A stretch of 11,765 nucleotides of DNA from Campylobacterales bacterium. Its GTDB lineage: Bacteria > Campylobacterota_A > Desulfurellia > JAADFJ01. Position numbers and translations under genes: made by a program. Shown one piece after another: positions 1 to 6,410 of this stretch; position 1 is the first letter of the stretch; each line of letters begins with the position of its first letter. Below the pieces are notes generated by a model, which saw only the letters and a program-made list of their open reading frames with translations, was not told the DNA's origin and searched no databases. The stretch spans positions 1 to 11,765 of the forward strand of contig JALWSW010000210.1 of NCBI GenBank assembly GCA_027080125.1. The letters run 5' to 3'.

Positions 1-513
1 GTTTTTAAGCGCGTCAAAGAAAAGACGGATTGCAGACTGATTCTATGCGGCAATATGGCAAGCGATGACCCTGAAGGCTGGAAGATATATGAGCAGGTAA
101 AACAAAAAGCAAATCGTATGATTGATAGCGGAGATATTATGCTGATTGTTCAGGATAACGGTATTCTGGTTAATGTGCTGCAGCAAAGCTCGTCGGTGAT
201 TATTCAAAAATCGACAAGGGAAGGGTTTGGACTGACCGTTACCGAGGCTATGTGGAAGTATAAGCCGGTTGTTGCTTCCGAGGTTGGAGGAATACCGATT
301 CAGATAGTGGATAAAGAAAGCGGGATGCTTTTTAAGCCTGATGATTTGGACGGGTTTGCCGAGGGCATAGTTGAAATTCTTAAGAATCCTGAATTTGGCG
401 AACGTCTTGGTAATGCTGCTCATGAAAGAGTAAAGAGGAAATTTCTGATAACCAGGCTTGTTTCCGATTATCTTGATATAGCCGATGAGATGCTAAAAGA
501 CGGATTTTCCTGA
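1..513 (+). CDS. GT4 glycosyltransferase, TreT/trehalose phosphorylase-like (3' part)
   Basis: This is the C-terminal 170 residues of a GT-B retaining glycosyltransferase; the reading frame is open from base 1, so the N-terminal domain lies off the window. The segment NMASDDPEGWKIYE (18-31), the stretch SSSVIIQKSTREGFGLTVTE (63-82) and AMWKYKPVVASEVGGIPIQI (83-102) match what I recall of trehalose glycosyltransferring synthase (TreT) and GT4 trehalose phosphorylases. The E-x7-E motif that binds the nucleotide-sugar or sugar-phosphate donor is present (E74 and E82). The family makes or breaks trehalose from glucose and NDP-glucose or glucose-1-phosphate in the cytoplasm. The exact substrate cannot be read from this half. 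The gene ends 6 bp from the convergent holA stop, with no hairpin terminator that I can see. Confidence 0.8.
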   Translation, partial: VFKRVKEKTDCRLILCGNMASDDPEGWKIYEQVKQKANRMIDSGDIMLIVQDNGILVNVLQQSSSVIIQKSTREGFGLTVTEAMWKYKPVVASEVGGIPIQIVDKESGMLFKPDDLDGFAEGIVEILKNPEFGERLGNAAHERVKRKFLITRLVSDYLDIADEMLKDGFS

Positions 514-519
514 GAATAG

Positions 520-1383
520 CTATATTTCTCTGATACTTTCCCCGGCTGCTTCATTGTTTATAATTCTGTAAAGTTTAATAAGAAGCTGGCGCAATATAAC
601 AAATTCCAGATCGGCACCGGTTGTTTTTGTCGCAATATCAGCCTGTTTTATTAATTCAAGCGCCCGTTTGAATTTTTCCTTATTCGGATAATTTGGCTTT
701 TTTATCAATGAGTTGAAGATTGCCCCCAATGCGGCTTGAGCCGGTTTGCCACTTGTTTCGAATACCTTCAAAAATCGGTCGTTATAAGAAAGCGCATCGC
801 TTCTGTATAGATTTATCCATCCGGTGCTCTCTTTTTGTATCAGTATTGTCAAATCTTCGATTTTTATGCTCTGCTGTTTGCCAATATATGTTATGAGTTT
901 TAAAGTTTCCGATTCTATTTTTGCCAGATCTTTACCGCAAATTTCATATATTTTTTCAATCACACCGGATGAGGCGCTTTTTTTGTGTGTAGAGATGATA
1001 TATCTGATATATTTTATATATTCGGGTTTTCCGAACAGTTTGTCTGTTTCTTCGATATAGCAATCTTTAATCTTAAATTTTATCGGTTTATTTGCAGTTA
1101 CAATAAGATAGTTGTTTTTGCCGATCTTAAAATCAAGCGTTTTCGGGTTAAACGAGAGTTCTGCAACATCAAGACGGATTTTCGAAAAAAGCGATTGCTC
1201 TTGAAGAGATGCGACGAACTCTTCCCATTTTTCATCGCTGGTAATTGTTGTAGGCTTTGGAGCGCTTATGCCCAGAGCGCTCGAAACCCTCGCTATTCTC
1301 TTTTTTATAAGCGCCCTGTCTGTTCCTGCAAACAGATAGAGCTGATGAAAAATCCGTTTTTTCAGTTCCTCTTTTAGTTTCAT
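520..1383 (-). CDS. holA: DNA polymerase III subunit delta
   Basis: Delta is the clamp-loader subunit that opens the beta sliding clamp. The protein is divergent and short (287 residues; E. coli HolA has about 343), but the family landmarks are in order: YLFAGTD near residues 15-22, SLFSKIRLDV at 64-73, CGKDLAKIESETLKL at 149-163 in the domain II-III region, and the C-terminal collar helix ADIATKTTGADLEFVILRQL at 248-267. An in-frame TTG lies two codons upstream, but TTAAGG (1391-1396, minus strand) ends 7 nt before the ATG at 1383 and would abut the TTG, so ATG is the better start. The gene is divergent from cysE and its first codon touches the cysE -35 box. I see no equally good promoter for holA in the gap. 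No AAA+ Walker motifs are expected in delta and none are seen. The family call is fairly sure. Confidence 0.82.
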   Translation of the reverse strand: MKLKEELKKRIFHQLYLFAGTDRALIKKRIARVSSALGISAPKPTTITSDEKWEEFVASLQEQSLFSKIRLDVAELSFNPKTLDFKIGKNNYLIVTANKPIKFKIKDCYIEETDKLFGKPEYIKYIRYIISTHKKSASSGVIEKIYEICGKDLAKIESETLKLITYIGKQQSIKIEDLTILIQKESTGWINLYRSDALSYNDRFLKVFETSGKPAQAALGAIFNSLIKKPNYPNKEKFKRALELIKQADIATKTTGADLEFVILRQLLIKLYRIINNEAAGESIREI

Positions 1384-1410
1384 TGACAAACCTTAATCGT
1401 ATACTATAAT
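1383..1410 (+). promoter_or_regulatory. Consensus sigma-70 promoter for cysE
   Basis: TTGACA at 1383-1388 and TATAAT at 1405-1410 both match the sigma-70 consensus exactly, with a 16 bp spacer. Transcription should begin near 1417, giving a leader of about 24 nt that contains AGAGG at 1428-1432. The -35 box shares one base pair with the divergent holA start codon, so RNA polymerase bound here would sit across the holA translation start. I see no attenuator, T-box or riboswitch in the short leader, so cysteine control at this level is not visible. Confidence 0.8.
1391..1396 (-). promoter_or_regulatory. holA ribosome binding site
   Basis: TTAAGG on the minus strand lies 7 nt upstream of the ATG at 1383. 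Its spacing decides for that ATG over the in-frame TTG at 1389, which it would almost touch. Confidence 0.6.
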
Positions 1411-1440
1411 TGCGACAATATCAACACAGAGGTTAAGATT

Positions 1441-2154
1441 TTGTCGATTAAAGAGGAGATTCAGACCGTTTTTCAACGCGACCCGGCAGCAAGAAGCACG
1501 CTGGAGATTATCTTTTGTTATCCCGGTTTTCATGCCCTTGTCTTTCACAGGATAGCTTCAGCTATGTGGCAAAACGGATTTTATTTTCTTGCCAGATTTA
1601 TCTCTCATATTGCCAGATTTCTGACCGGAATCGAGATTCATCCGGGAGCAAAAATAGGAAAACGATTTTTTATAGATCACGGATTGGGCGTTGTGATAGG
1701 TGAGACTACCGAGATAGGCGACGATGTAACTATTTATCAGGGGGTAACCCTTGGCGGGACGAGCACGAAAAAGGTAAAAAGGCATCCTACGATAGGTAAT
1801 CGTGTTGTAATAGGAGCAGGTGCAAAGGTTCTGGGTAATATTATGATTGGCGATGACAGCAGGATCGGAGCAGGATCGGTGGTGGTAAAAGATATTCCGC
1901 CTGATTCCACTGTCGTAGGTATTCCGGGTAAGATAGTAAAAAGAAAAACAAAAGATCGCGAAATCATGCTTGAGCATAAGATTCCTGATATAGAGGGTAA
2001 GTTGCTTGATTTTGCAATGAGGCGCATCAGGGCAATTGAAAAGCGACTTAATTTTGAGCCTTCACTTTCTGAGGAGGAAAGAGAAATTGAGCAGCTGAAT
2101 AAGATTTTGACAAAAAATAACAACGGCATACGGGATGCAGATAGGAAAAGATGA
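1441..2154 (+). CDS. cysE: Serine O-acetyltransferase
   Basis: The enzyme acetylates L-serine with acetyl-CoA to O-acetylserine, the first step of cysteine synthesis in the cytoplasm. The 237-residue protein is a short-form (EpsC-like) SAT: a helical N-terminal part, then left-handed beta-helix hexapeptide repeats from about 63 to 165. The signature IHPGAKIGKRFFIDHGLG holds the expected catalytic His (H80; E. coli H158) with an acidic E65 where E. coli has D143; RHP gives H115 (E. coli H193). GVTLGGT (101-107) is conserved. Residues 170-237 form a charged helical tail typical of short SATs. The TTG start is supported by AGAGG 8 nt upstream and by the perfect promoter before it. The 3' end overlaps the GAF-GGDEF gene by 20 bp. 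No O-acetylserine sulfhydrylase gene (cysK) is nearby in the window. Confidence 0.95.
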   Translation: MSIKEEIQTVFQRDPAARSTLEIIFCYPGFHALVFHRIASAMWQNGFYFLARFISHIARFLTGIEIHPGAKIGKRFFIDHGLGVVIGETTEIGDDVTIYQGVTLGGTSTKKVKRHPTIGNRVVIGAGAKVLGNIMIGDDSRIGAGSVVVKDIPPDSTVVGIPGKIVKRKTKDREIMLEHKIPDIEGKLLDFAMRRIRAIEKRLNFEPSLSEEEREIEQLNKILTKNNNGIRDADRKR

Positions 2155-3196
2155 TCTGCTCGATTTTTTAGAAGGTTTTTTCGAACTGATTCTGGAGAGA
2201 AGACCGTATAAAGAAACGCTCAGTCTGCTGATTGAAACTGCGATGAAATTGACCGATTCTCAGATGGGTAACATATTTTCCTATAACAGGAAGAAAGACA
2301 GGCTGGAGCTTATGGTCAGAAAAGGGTTTACTCAAGAAACCTCTCTTGATTGTTTGCAAATTGGTGATGGAGCAGCAGGCAGCGCCGCAAGAGAGCTTAA
2401 TACCGTTTTCATCGATGATTATGAAAGGTATGTGTCAGGTCTTGATACACTGAAGCAGAAAAAGCTTGAGCCTTTTGCAAGGGCGATTTCATCCTCGATT
2501 GGTGTTCCGTTGTTCAAAGACGGTCTGCTTATCGGTTCACTGGCTATCTCCAGAGACAAAAATCATCAAAGATTTGATAATGAGCAGATTGAAATAGCGG
2601 AATTTTTCTCCAAAATAGCATCCTTGCTTCTTAACTACTCGTATTATCTTTATGAACATCAAAACAGGATAGCGAATATGAAAAACAGGATTGAGTTTTT
2701 CAAGAGTAAATCAAATATCGATCCACTGACATCTGTCTATAACAGGGGAGCGCTTGAGAGTTTTCTAAACAGAATTTTTAATAGGGGCAGGGGAATATAC
2801 TCGATAATAATGGCTGATATTGACTGGTTCAAACGTATTAACGACAGATTTGGTCATCTCGCAGGAGACGAGGTATTAAAACAGGTAGCATCGGTCATAA
2901 GCGCTCATATAAGAAAAGAAGACAAGGTTTTTCGCTACGGTGGAGAGGAGTTTGCAATCATTTTAAGAGAACCTGTTGATATTGCTGCAAAAATTGCGGA
3001 GAAGATAAGGGTAAGATTTGAAAAGTTGTCATTGCGCTATGAGAACAAGGAGATAAAATATACGGTAAGCTTTGGGGTTGCTCCTATTTTGATATACTCT
3101 GATGGCATTTCCGATTGTATAGAACGCGCCGATAGAGCGTTGTATGCGGCTAAAAACGGCGGCAGAAACAGGGTAGAAGTAAATTTTCGCAAATAG
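2135..3196 (+). CDS. GAF-GGDEF diguanylate cyclase
   Basis: This protein (353 residues) should make cyclic di-GMP from two GTP. Residues about 20-168 form a GAF sensor domain (GDGAAGSAAR at 77-86, SSIGVPLFKDGLLIGSLAIS at 120-139). A helical linker (about 170-194) joins it to the GGDEF domain at 195-350. There, DPLTSVYNR (196-204), MADIDWFKRINDRFGHLAGD (226-245), the active-site GGEEF (269-273) and RADRALYAAKNGGRN (331-345) are intact, so activity is expected. An allosteric I-site RxxD (RKED, 260-263) sits exactly five residues before GGEEF, predicting product inhibition. There is no signal peptide or membrane helix, so it is cytosolic. The ATG lies 20 bp inside cysE with only a weak Shine-Dalgarno, so translation is probably coupled to cysE. 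The ligand of the GAF domain is unknown. Confidence 0.92.
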   Translation: MQIGKDDLLDFLEGFFELILERRPYKETLSLLIETAMKLTDSQMGNIFSYNRKKDRLELMVRKGFTQETSLDCLQIGDGAAGSAARELNTVFIDDYERYVSGLDTLKQKKLEPFARAISSSIGVPLFKDGLLIGSLAISRDKNHQRFDNEQIEIAEFFSKIASLLLNYSYYLYEHQNRIANMKNRIEFFKSKSNIDPLTSVYNRGALESFLNRIFNRGRGIYSIIMADIDWFKRINDRFGHLAGDEVLKQVASVISAHIRKEDKVFRYGGEEFAIILREPVDIAAKIAEKIRVRFEKLSLRYENKEIKYTVSFGVAPILIYSDGISDCIERADRALYAAKNGGRNRVEVNFRK

Positions 3197-3207
3197 CCGA
3201 TCTTATT

Positions 3208-3234
3208 TTGTGTTTTTACCTGATCTGGTATAAT
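3208..3234 (+). promoter_or_regulatory. Extended -10 promoter for the lptB operon
   Basis: TGGTATAAT (3226-3234) is a full TATAAT hexamer with the TG of an extended -10. The -35 is poor: TTGTGT at 3208-3213 (spacer 15) or TTTTGT at 3206-3211 (spacer 17). The start of transcription should fall near 3240-3242, right at the lptB ATG (3242), which leaves almost no leader. It lies in the 45 bp gap after the GGDEF gene. Confidence 0.6.
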
Positions 3235-3241
3235 ATTAAGT

Positions 3242-3970
3242 ATGAAAAAAAATAGACTCGTTGTAAAGCATCTTGCAAAACGATTTGGAAGAAAGTGGGG
3301 TGTCAGGGATGTTTCTTTCCAGGCAAAAGAAGGTGAGGTAGCCGGACTGTTGGGACCCAACGGTGCGGGCAAAACAACCTCTTTTTATATGATTGCAGGA
3401 ATTATTAATGCTGAGAAAGGAAAGGTTATGCTTAACGATCAGGATATTTCGCTGTTTTCGATGCCTGAGCGTGCGAGGCTCGGAATCGGATATCTTCCGC
3501 AGGAGGCGTCAATCTTTAGAGGCATGACTGTTGAGCAGAATATAAGATCGATCGCCCAGTTTTTATATAACGATAAACGCAGACAGTGGCAAATAACAGA
3601 AGAGCTTCTTGAACGGTTTGATCTGAAACCTATACGCAAAAGCAAAGGTTATTCGCTTTCTGGAGGTGAGCGCAGACGAACCGAAATTGCAAGAGCTCTT
3701 GTTGCGAAACCGAAGTTTTTGCTCCTTGACGAGCCGTTTGCGGGCATAGATCCGATAGTTGTCGGTCAGATAAAAAAGATTATAAGAGAGCTTGCTCGTG
3801 AGGGCATTGGAATAGTGATTACCGACCATAATGTCAGGGATGCGTTTGATGTGACCGATACGGTTTGTATTATAAATGAGGGAAGGGTTATTGCTTGCAG
3901 TAAACCTCAGGAGATTGCAAAAAACAGAACCGTTCAGTCGATCTATCTCGGAAAAGATTTTAAGCTATGA
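3242..3970 (+). CDS. lptB: LPS export ABC transporter ATP-binding protein
   Basis: LptB is the cytoplasmic ATPase that works with LptF/LptG and LptC to pull lipopolysaccharide out of the inner membrane. The 242-residue length and sequence fit the family well: Walker A GPNGAGKTT (38-46), GYLPQEASIFR around the Q-loop (Q87), signature LSGGE (139-143), Walker B FLLLDE (159-164), FAGIDP D-loop, H-loop H196 in TDHN, and the diagnostic C-terminal YLGKDFKL. The start matches family N-termini. No good Shine-Dalgarno precedes the ATG, and the promoter just upstream suggests a near-leaderless message. Its stop overlaps the rpoN start (ATGA). The usual partners lptA and lptC are not upstream; the neighbours there are cysE and a GGDEF gene, so they must lie elsewhere. 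Confidence 0.96.
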   Translation: MKKNRLVVKHLAKRFGRKWGVRDVSFQAKEGEVAGLLGPNGAGKTTSFYMIAGIINAEKGKVMLNDQDISLFSMPERARLGIGYLPQEASIFRGMTVEQNIRSIAQFLYNDKRRQWQITEELLERFDLKPIRKSKGYSLSGGERRRTEIARALVAKPKFLLLDEPFAGIDPIVVGQIKKIIRELAREGIGIVITDHNVRDAFDVTDTVCIINEGRVIACSKPQEIAKNRTVQSIYLGKDFKL

Positions 3971-5211
3971 ATTCGTTGGGTCTTAGAACCGGTATTAAGC
4001 CGACAGTTAAAACAACCCTTAAGCTGAATCTCAGAATGCGCCAGTCGCTTAAGATACTTTCAATGTCCTCCGATGAGTTTTCAAAATATCTCTCAAAAAA
4101 ACTTAAGAGTTCTCCTTTTATTGTTCTGAATCGTCCAACCGGCAAAAGTTATTCTCAGACCAATGCAATGATTGACAACAGATCGGTAAAAAAGTCGCTC
4201 AGAGATGTTCTTCTCGAACAGCTTCGCTATCAAACAGAGGGCAAACAATTTGACATAGGTCAATATATTATCGACTCAATCGATGAAAAAGGCTATTTGA
4301 CAAGCTCTGCGGAGGAGATTGCAGACGATTTGGGATGCGGATTATCAGAAGTTGAGACTGTTTTGAAGATTATTCAACGATTTGAACCTCCCGGCGTGGC
4401 GGCACGTTCTCCTTCCGAATCACTTTTGATTCAGCTTGAGCTGCTTTATCCGAATGAGAAGAAGGCAAAAGAGATTATAAAAAATGGTGCCGATATATTG
4501 GAATCACGCGGATTTGAGGCAGCGGGAGAGGCTTTTGGGATGAGCGAGGATGATATTATGCATGCAAAAGAGATTCTACAATCATTGACTCCTTATCCCG
4601 GTCTTCAATATGCATATAAGCCTGAAAACGAAATAGAACCGGAAGCATCGGTTTGGTTTGAAGACGGCAAGATTAATGTTTCTATGAATCGATTTTATGA
4701 GGTTGATCTGTATCAGATAGATCCGAAAACATTGGATAAGAACGCAAAAGGAGAATATGAAGAAGCAAAGGAACTTGTTGGTTTTATAAATCAGAGAAAA
4801 AAAAGCATAGAGAAAATAATAAAGATTGTGGCAACTCATCAAAGACGATTTTTTATAACAGGCAAAACTACCGATTTGATACCTTTGTCTCTCGAGGATG
4901 TTGCAACCGATGCCGATTGTCATATTTCAACCGTCAGCAGGGCGGTTGCGGGAAAATATCTTTCGACACCACACGGATCTGTCGAGCTTAAGGATCTGTT
5001 CGCCAGATCCGCCGGTCGAAATAATATTTCCAGAAGAGCTATTCTGGAAAAAATTGAGAGAATTATAAAAAATGAAAAGCCTGAAAATCGATTGAGCGAT
5101 AAGGATATAATGCTTGAATTGAAAAAAGAGGGGATATTGCTTGTCAGAAGAACGGTGGCAAAATATAGGAAATTACTTGGTATAAAATGCGCAGAGGAAA
5201 GAGGCAAGTGA
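3967..5211 (+). CDS. rpoN: RNA polymerase sigma-54 factor
   Basis: Sigma-54 directs RNA polymerase to -24/-12 promoters that need AAA+ activators. At 414 residues it is shorter than E. coli RpoN (477). Region I (about 6-52) keeps the pattern LRMRQSLKILSMSSDEFSKY but is poor in glutamine. Region II (about 53-78) is short and basic rather than long and acidic. The core-binding domain includes FEPPGVAARSPSESLLIQL (139-157). The -12-contacting HTH lies near 305-345 (HISTVSRAVAGKYLSTPHGS, 319-338). The RpoN box that reads the -24 element is VRRTVAKYR (393-401), with Val where Ala or Ser is usual; this position varies in the family. It starts in a 4 bp ATGA overlap with lptB, and ends in a GTGA overlap with the amidase gene. 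Adjacency to lptB is common in Gram-negatives, but hpf and ptsN do not follow here. Confidence 0.95.
   Translation: MNSLGLRTGIKPTVKTTLKLNLRMRQSLKILSMSSDEFSKYLSKKLKSSPFIVLNRPTGKSYSQTNAMIDNRSVKKSLRDVLLEQLRYQTEGKQFDIGQYIIDSIDEKGYLTSSAEEIADDLGCGLSEVETVLKIIQRFEPPGVAARSPSESLLIQLELLYPNEKKAKEIIKNGADILESRGFEAAGEAFGMSEDDIMHAKEILQSLTPYPGLQYAYKPENEIEPEASVWFEDGKINVSMNRFYEVDLYQIDPKTLDKNAKGEYEEAKELVGFINQRKKSIEKIIKIVATHQRRFFITGKTTDLIPLSLEDVATDADCHISTVSRAVAGKYLSTPHGSVELKDLFARSAGRNNISRRAILEKIERIIKNEKPENRLSDKDIMLELKKEGILLVRRTVAKYRKLLGIKCAEERGK
5193..5204 (+). promoter_or_regulatory. Ribosome binding site deciding the amidase start
   Basis: The purine run AGAGGAAAGAGG lies inside the rpoN end. It is placed 3-10 nt before a GTG at 5208 that forms a GTGA overlap with the rpoN stop, and it lies after the upstream ATG at 5187, which therefore has no Shine-Dalgarno of its own. 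Confidence 0.6.
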
Positions 5212-6410
5212 GAAGAGTTGCAAACTGCAATGCAAAATTTTTCCCTTCGAAAACGAGACTCGTTTTGCTGTTTTTTGCTGTTTCTGCGTTTTTTTGTTTT
5301 CAGTATAGTTCTTATGGAGCATCCTACAGCATACTCTATTCTCAGGATAAACTTTTAAGAGATAAACATGTCACAAACTATTCAAAATTCAGAGCAGTTA
5401 TTGATGGGTATGACAGAATTTTTCGAAAAGCACCAAACAGCTATAAGGGAGCGCTTGCAGGTATAAGAATGCTTGATCTTTATCGATATCTTGCAAGAAG
5501 CAATCACTCGGGCTTTATTCAAGATAGAATACGCAAAGCAGCATATGAAATTATAAACTCTTCAAAAAACGACAGAGCAAGAGCATATGCATATTTTGCT
5601 ATGTATCAGTTCTATAAAAAACATAATCTGTCAATATATGTATCCTGGAAAGAAAAACTGTTAAAAGAATATCCTGATAGTTGGGAAGCAAAGCTGATTT
5701 TAAAAACGGATAGGCATTCTATAAACAATAAAACTATTACTCTGCCTCTTGTCGGAAAGATTATAGTGGTGGATCCGGGTCATGGTGGTAAAGATCCGGG
5801 AGCATCAGGGGTTTTTGGCATAAAGGAGAAGAATCTTGTTTTGAAAATTGCAAAAATTCTTGCCCGGAGACTGCAAGCTGAAGGTGCAACCGTTCTGATG
5901 ACACGAAACACCGACCGGTTTATAACGCTTCAGAAGCGAGCGGAGTTTGCCAACCGGCATCATGCGGATGCGTTTATATCTATCCATGCCAATGCTTCAC
6001 CAAACAGAATGCTTTCCGGTATCGAAACATTTTTTCTTACAACCAAAGCTGACAGGAAAACAGTTCTCATAGCTTCCAGAGAGAACGGTATTACCCCTGC
6101 TCAGATGAATGTTCTTCAGAAGATATTGGTTGAACTGGTGCAAAATGCAAAAATTGACAAATCAAGAGTTTTGGCAAAAAATATTCAGGATGATATTGTT
6201 AAACGGCTTGGTGTAAAAACAAAAAATCTTGGCGTTCGTCAGGCGCCTTTCTATGTTCTTGCTGGCACGAAAATTCCCTCAGTTCTGATTGAAGTAGGTT
6301 TTATAACAAATCGCAAGGAAGCGATGCGTCTTGAGAGTAAAAACTATCGCAATCGTCTTATAAAGGGAATAGTTGATGGCATAGAGAACTTTTTTGAAAA
6401 GCGGCAATGA
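5208..6410 (+). CDS. Secreted N-acetylmuramoyl-L-alanine amidase (Amidase_3)
   Basis: This periplasmic zinc enzyme cuts the amide between N-acetylmuramic acid and the stem peptide, usually during daughter-cell separation. I place the start at GTG 5208 (400 residues): it gives a GTGA overlap with rpoN and follows AGAGGAAAGAGG. An in-frame ATG at 5187 would add seven residues. A basic, hydrophobic signal peptide (LVLLFFAVSAFFCF) comes first. Residues about 45-165 are helical and TPR-like. The Amidase_3 domain is at about 183-398, with zinc ligands H192 (DPGHGG), E207 (KEKN) and H260 (SIHAN), and catalytic E362 (IEVGF). The segment SRENG through KILVELVQNAKIDKSRVLA (about 290-323) matches the insert of AmiA/B/C-type enzymes that blocks the active site until an activator binds. 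No AMIN domain is seen. The stop overlaps the next start (ATGA). Confidence 0.93.
   Translation: MRRVANCNAKFFPSKTRLVLLFFAVSAFFCFQYSSYGASYSILYSQDKLLRDKHVTNYSKFRAVIDGYDRIFRKAPNSYKGALAGIRMLDLYRYLARSNHSGFIQDRIRKAAYEIINSSKNDRARAYAYFAMYQFYKKHNLSIYVSWKEKLLKEYPDSWEAKLILKTDRHSINNKTITLPLVGKIIVVDPGHGGKDPGASGVFGIKEKNLVLKIAKILARRLQAEGATVLMTRNTDRFITLQKRAEFANRHHADAFISIHANASPNRMLSGIETFFLTTKADRKTVLIASRENGITPAQMNVLQKILVELVQNAKIDKSRVLAKNIQDDIVKRLGVKTKNLGVRQAPFYVLAGTKIPSVLIEVGFITNRKEAMRLESKNYRNRLIKGIVDGIENFFEKRQ

Noticed and set aside
824..1377. Plus-strand open frames opposite holA with hydrophobic, Phe/Ile/Tyr-rich products.
   Set aside because: They are antisense shadows of a Lys/Glu/Ile-rich gene and show no family motifs or ribosome sites.
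1384..1425. Minus-strand TTGATA-15-TATACG as a holA promoter.
   Set aside because: Spacing is short, the -10 is poor, and initiation would fall at the holA ribosome binding site; not strong enough to list.
4992..5010. Perfect 7 bp inverted repeat GGATCTG-TTCGC-CAGATCC inside rpoN, with another GGATCTG just upstream.
   Set aside because: It lies within well-conserved coding sequence (ELKDLFARSAG), has no U tract, and a stem of this size can arise by chance.
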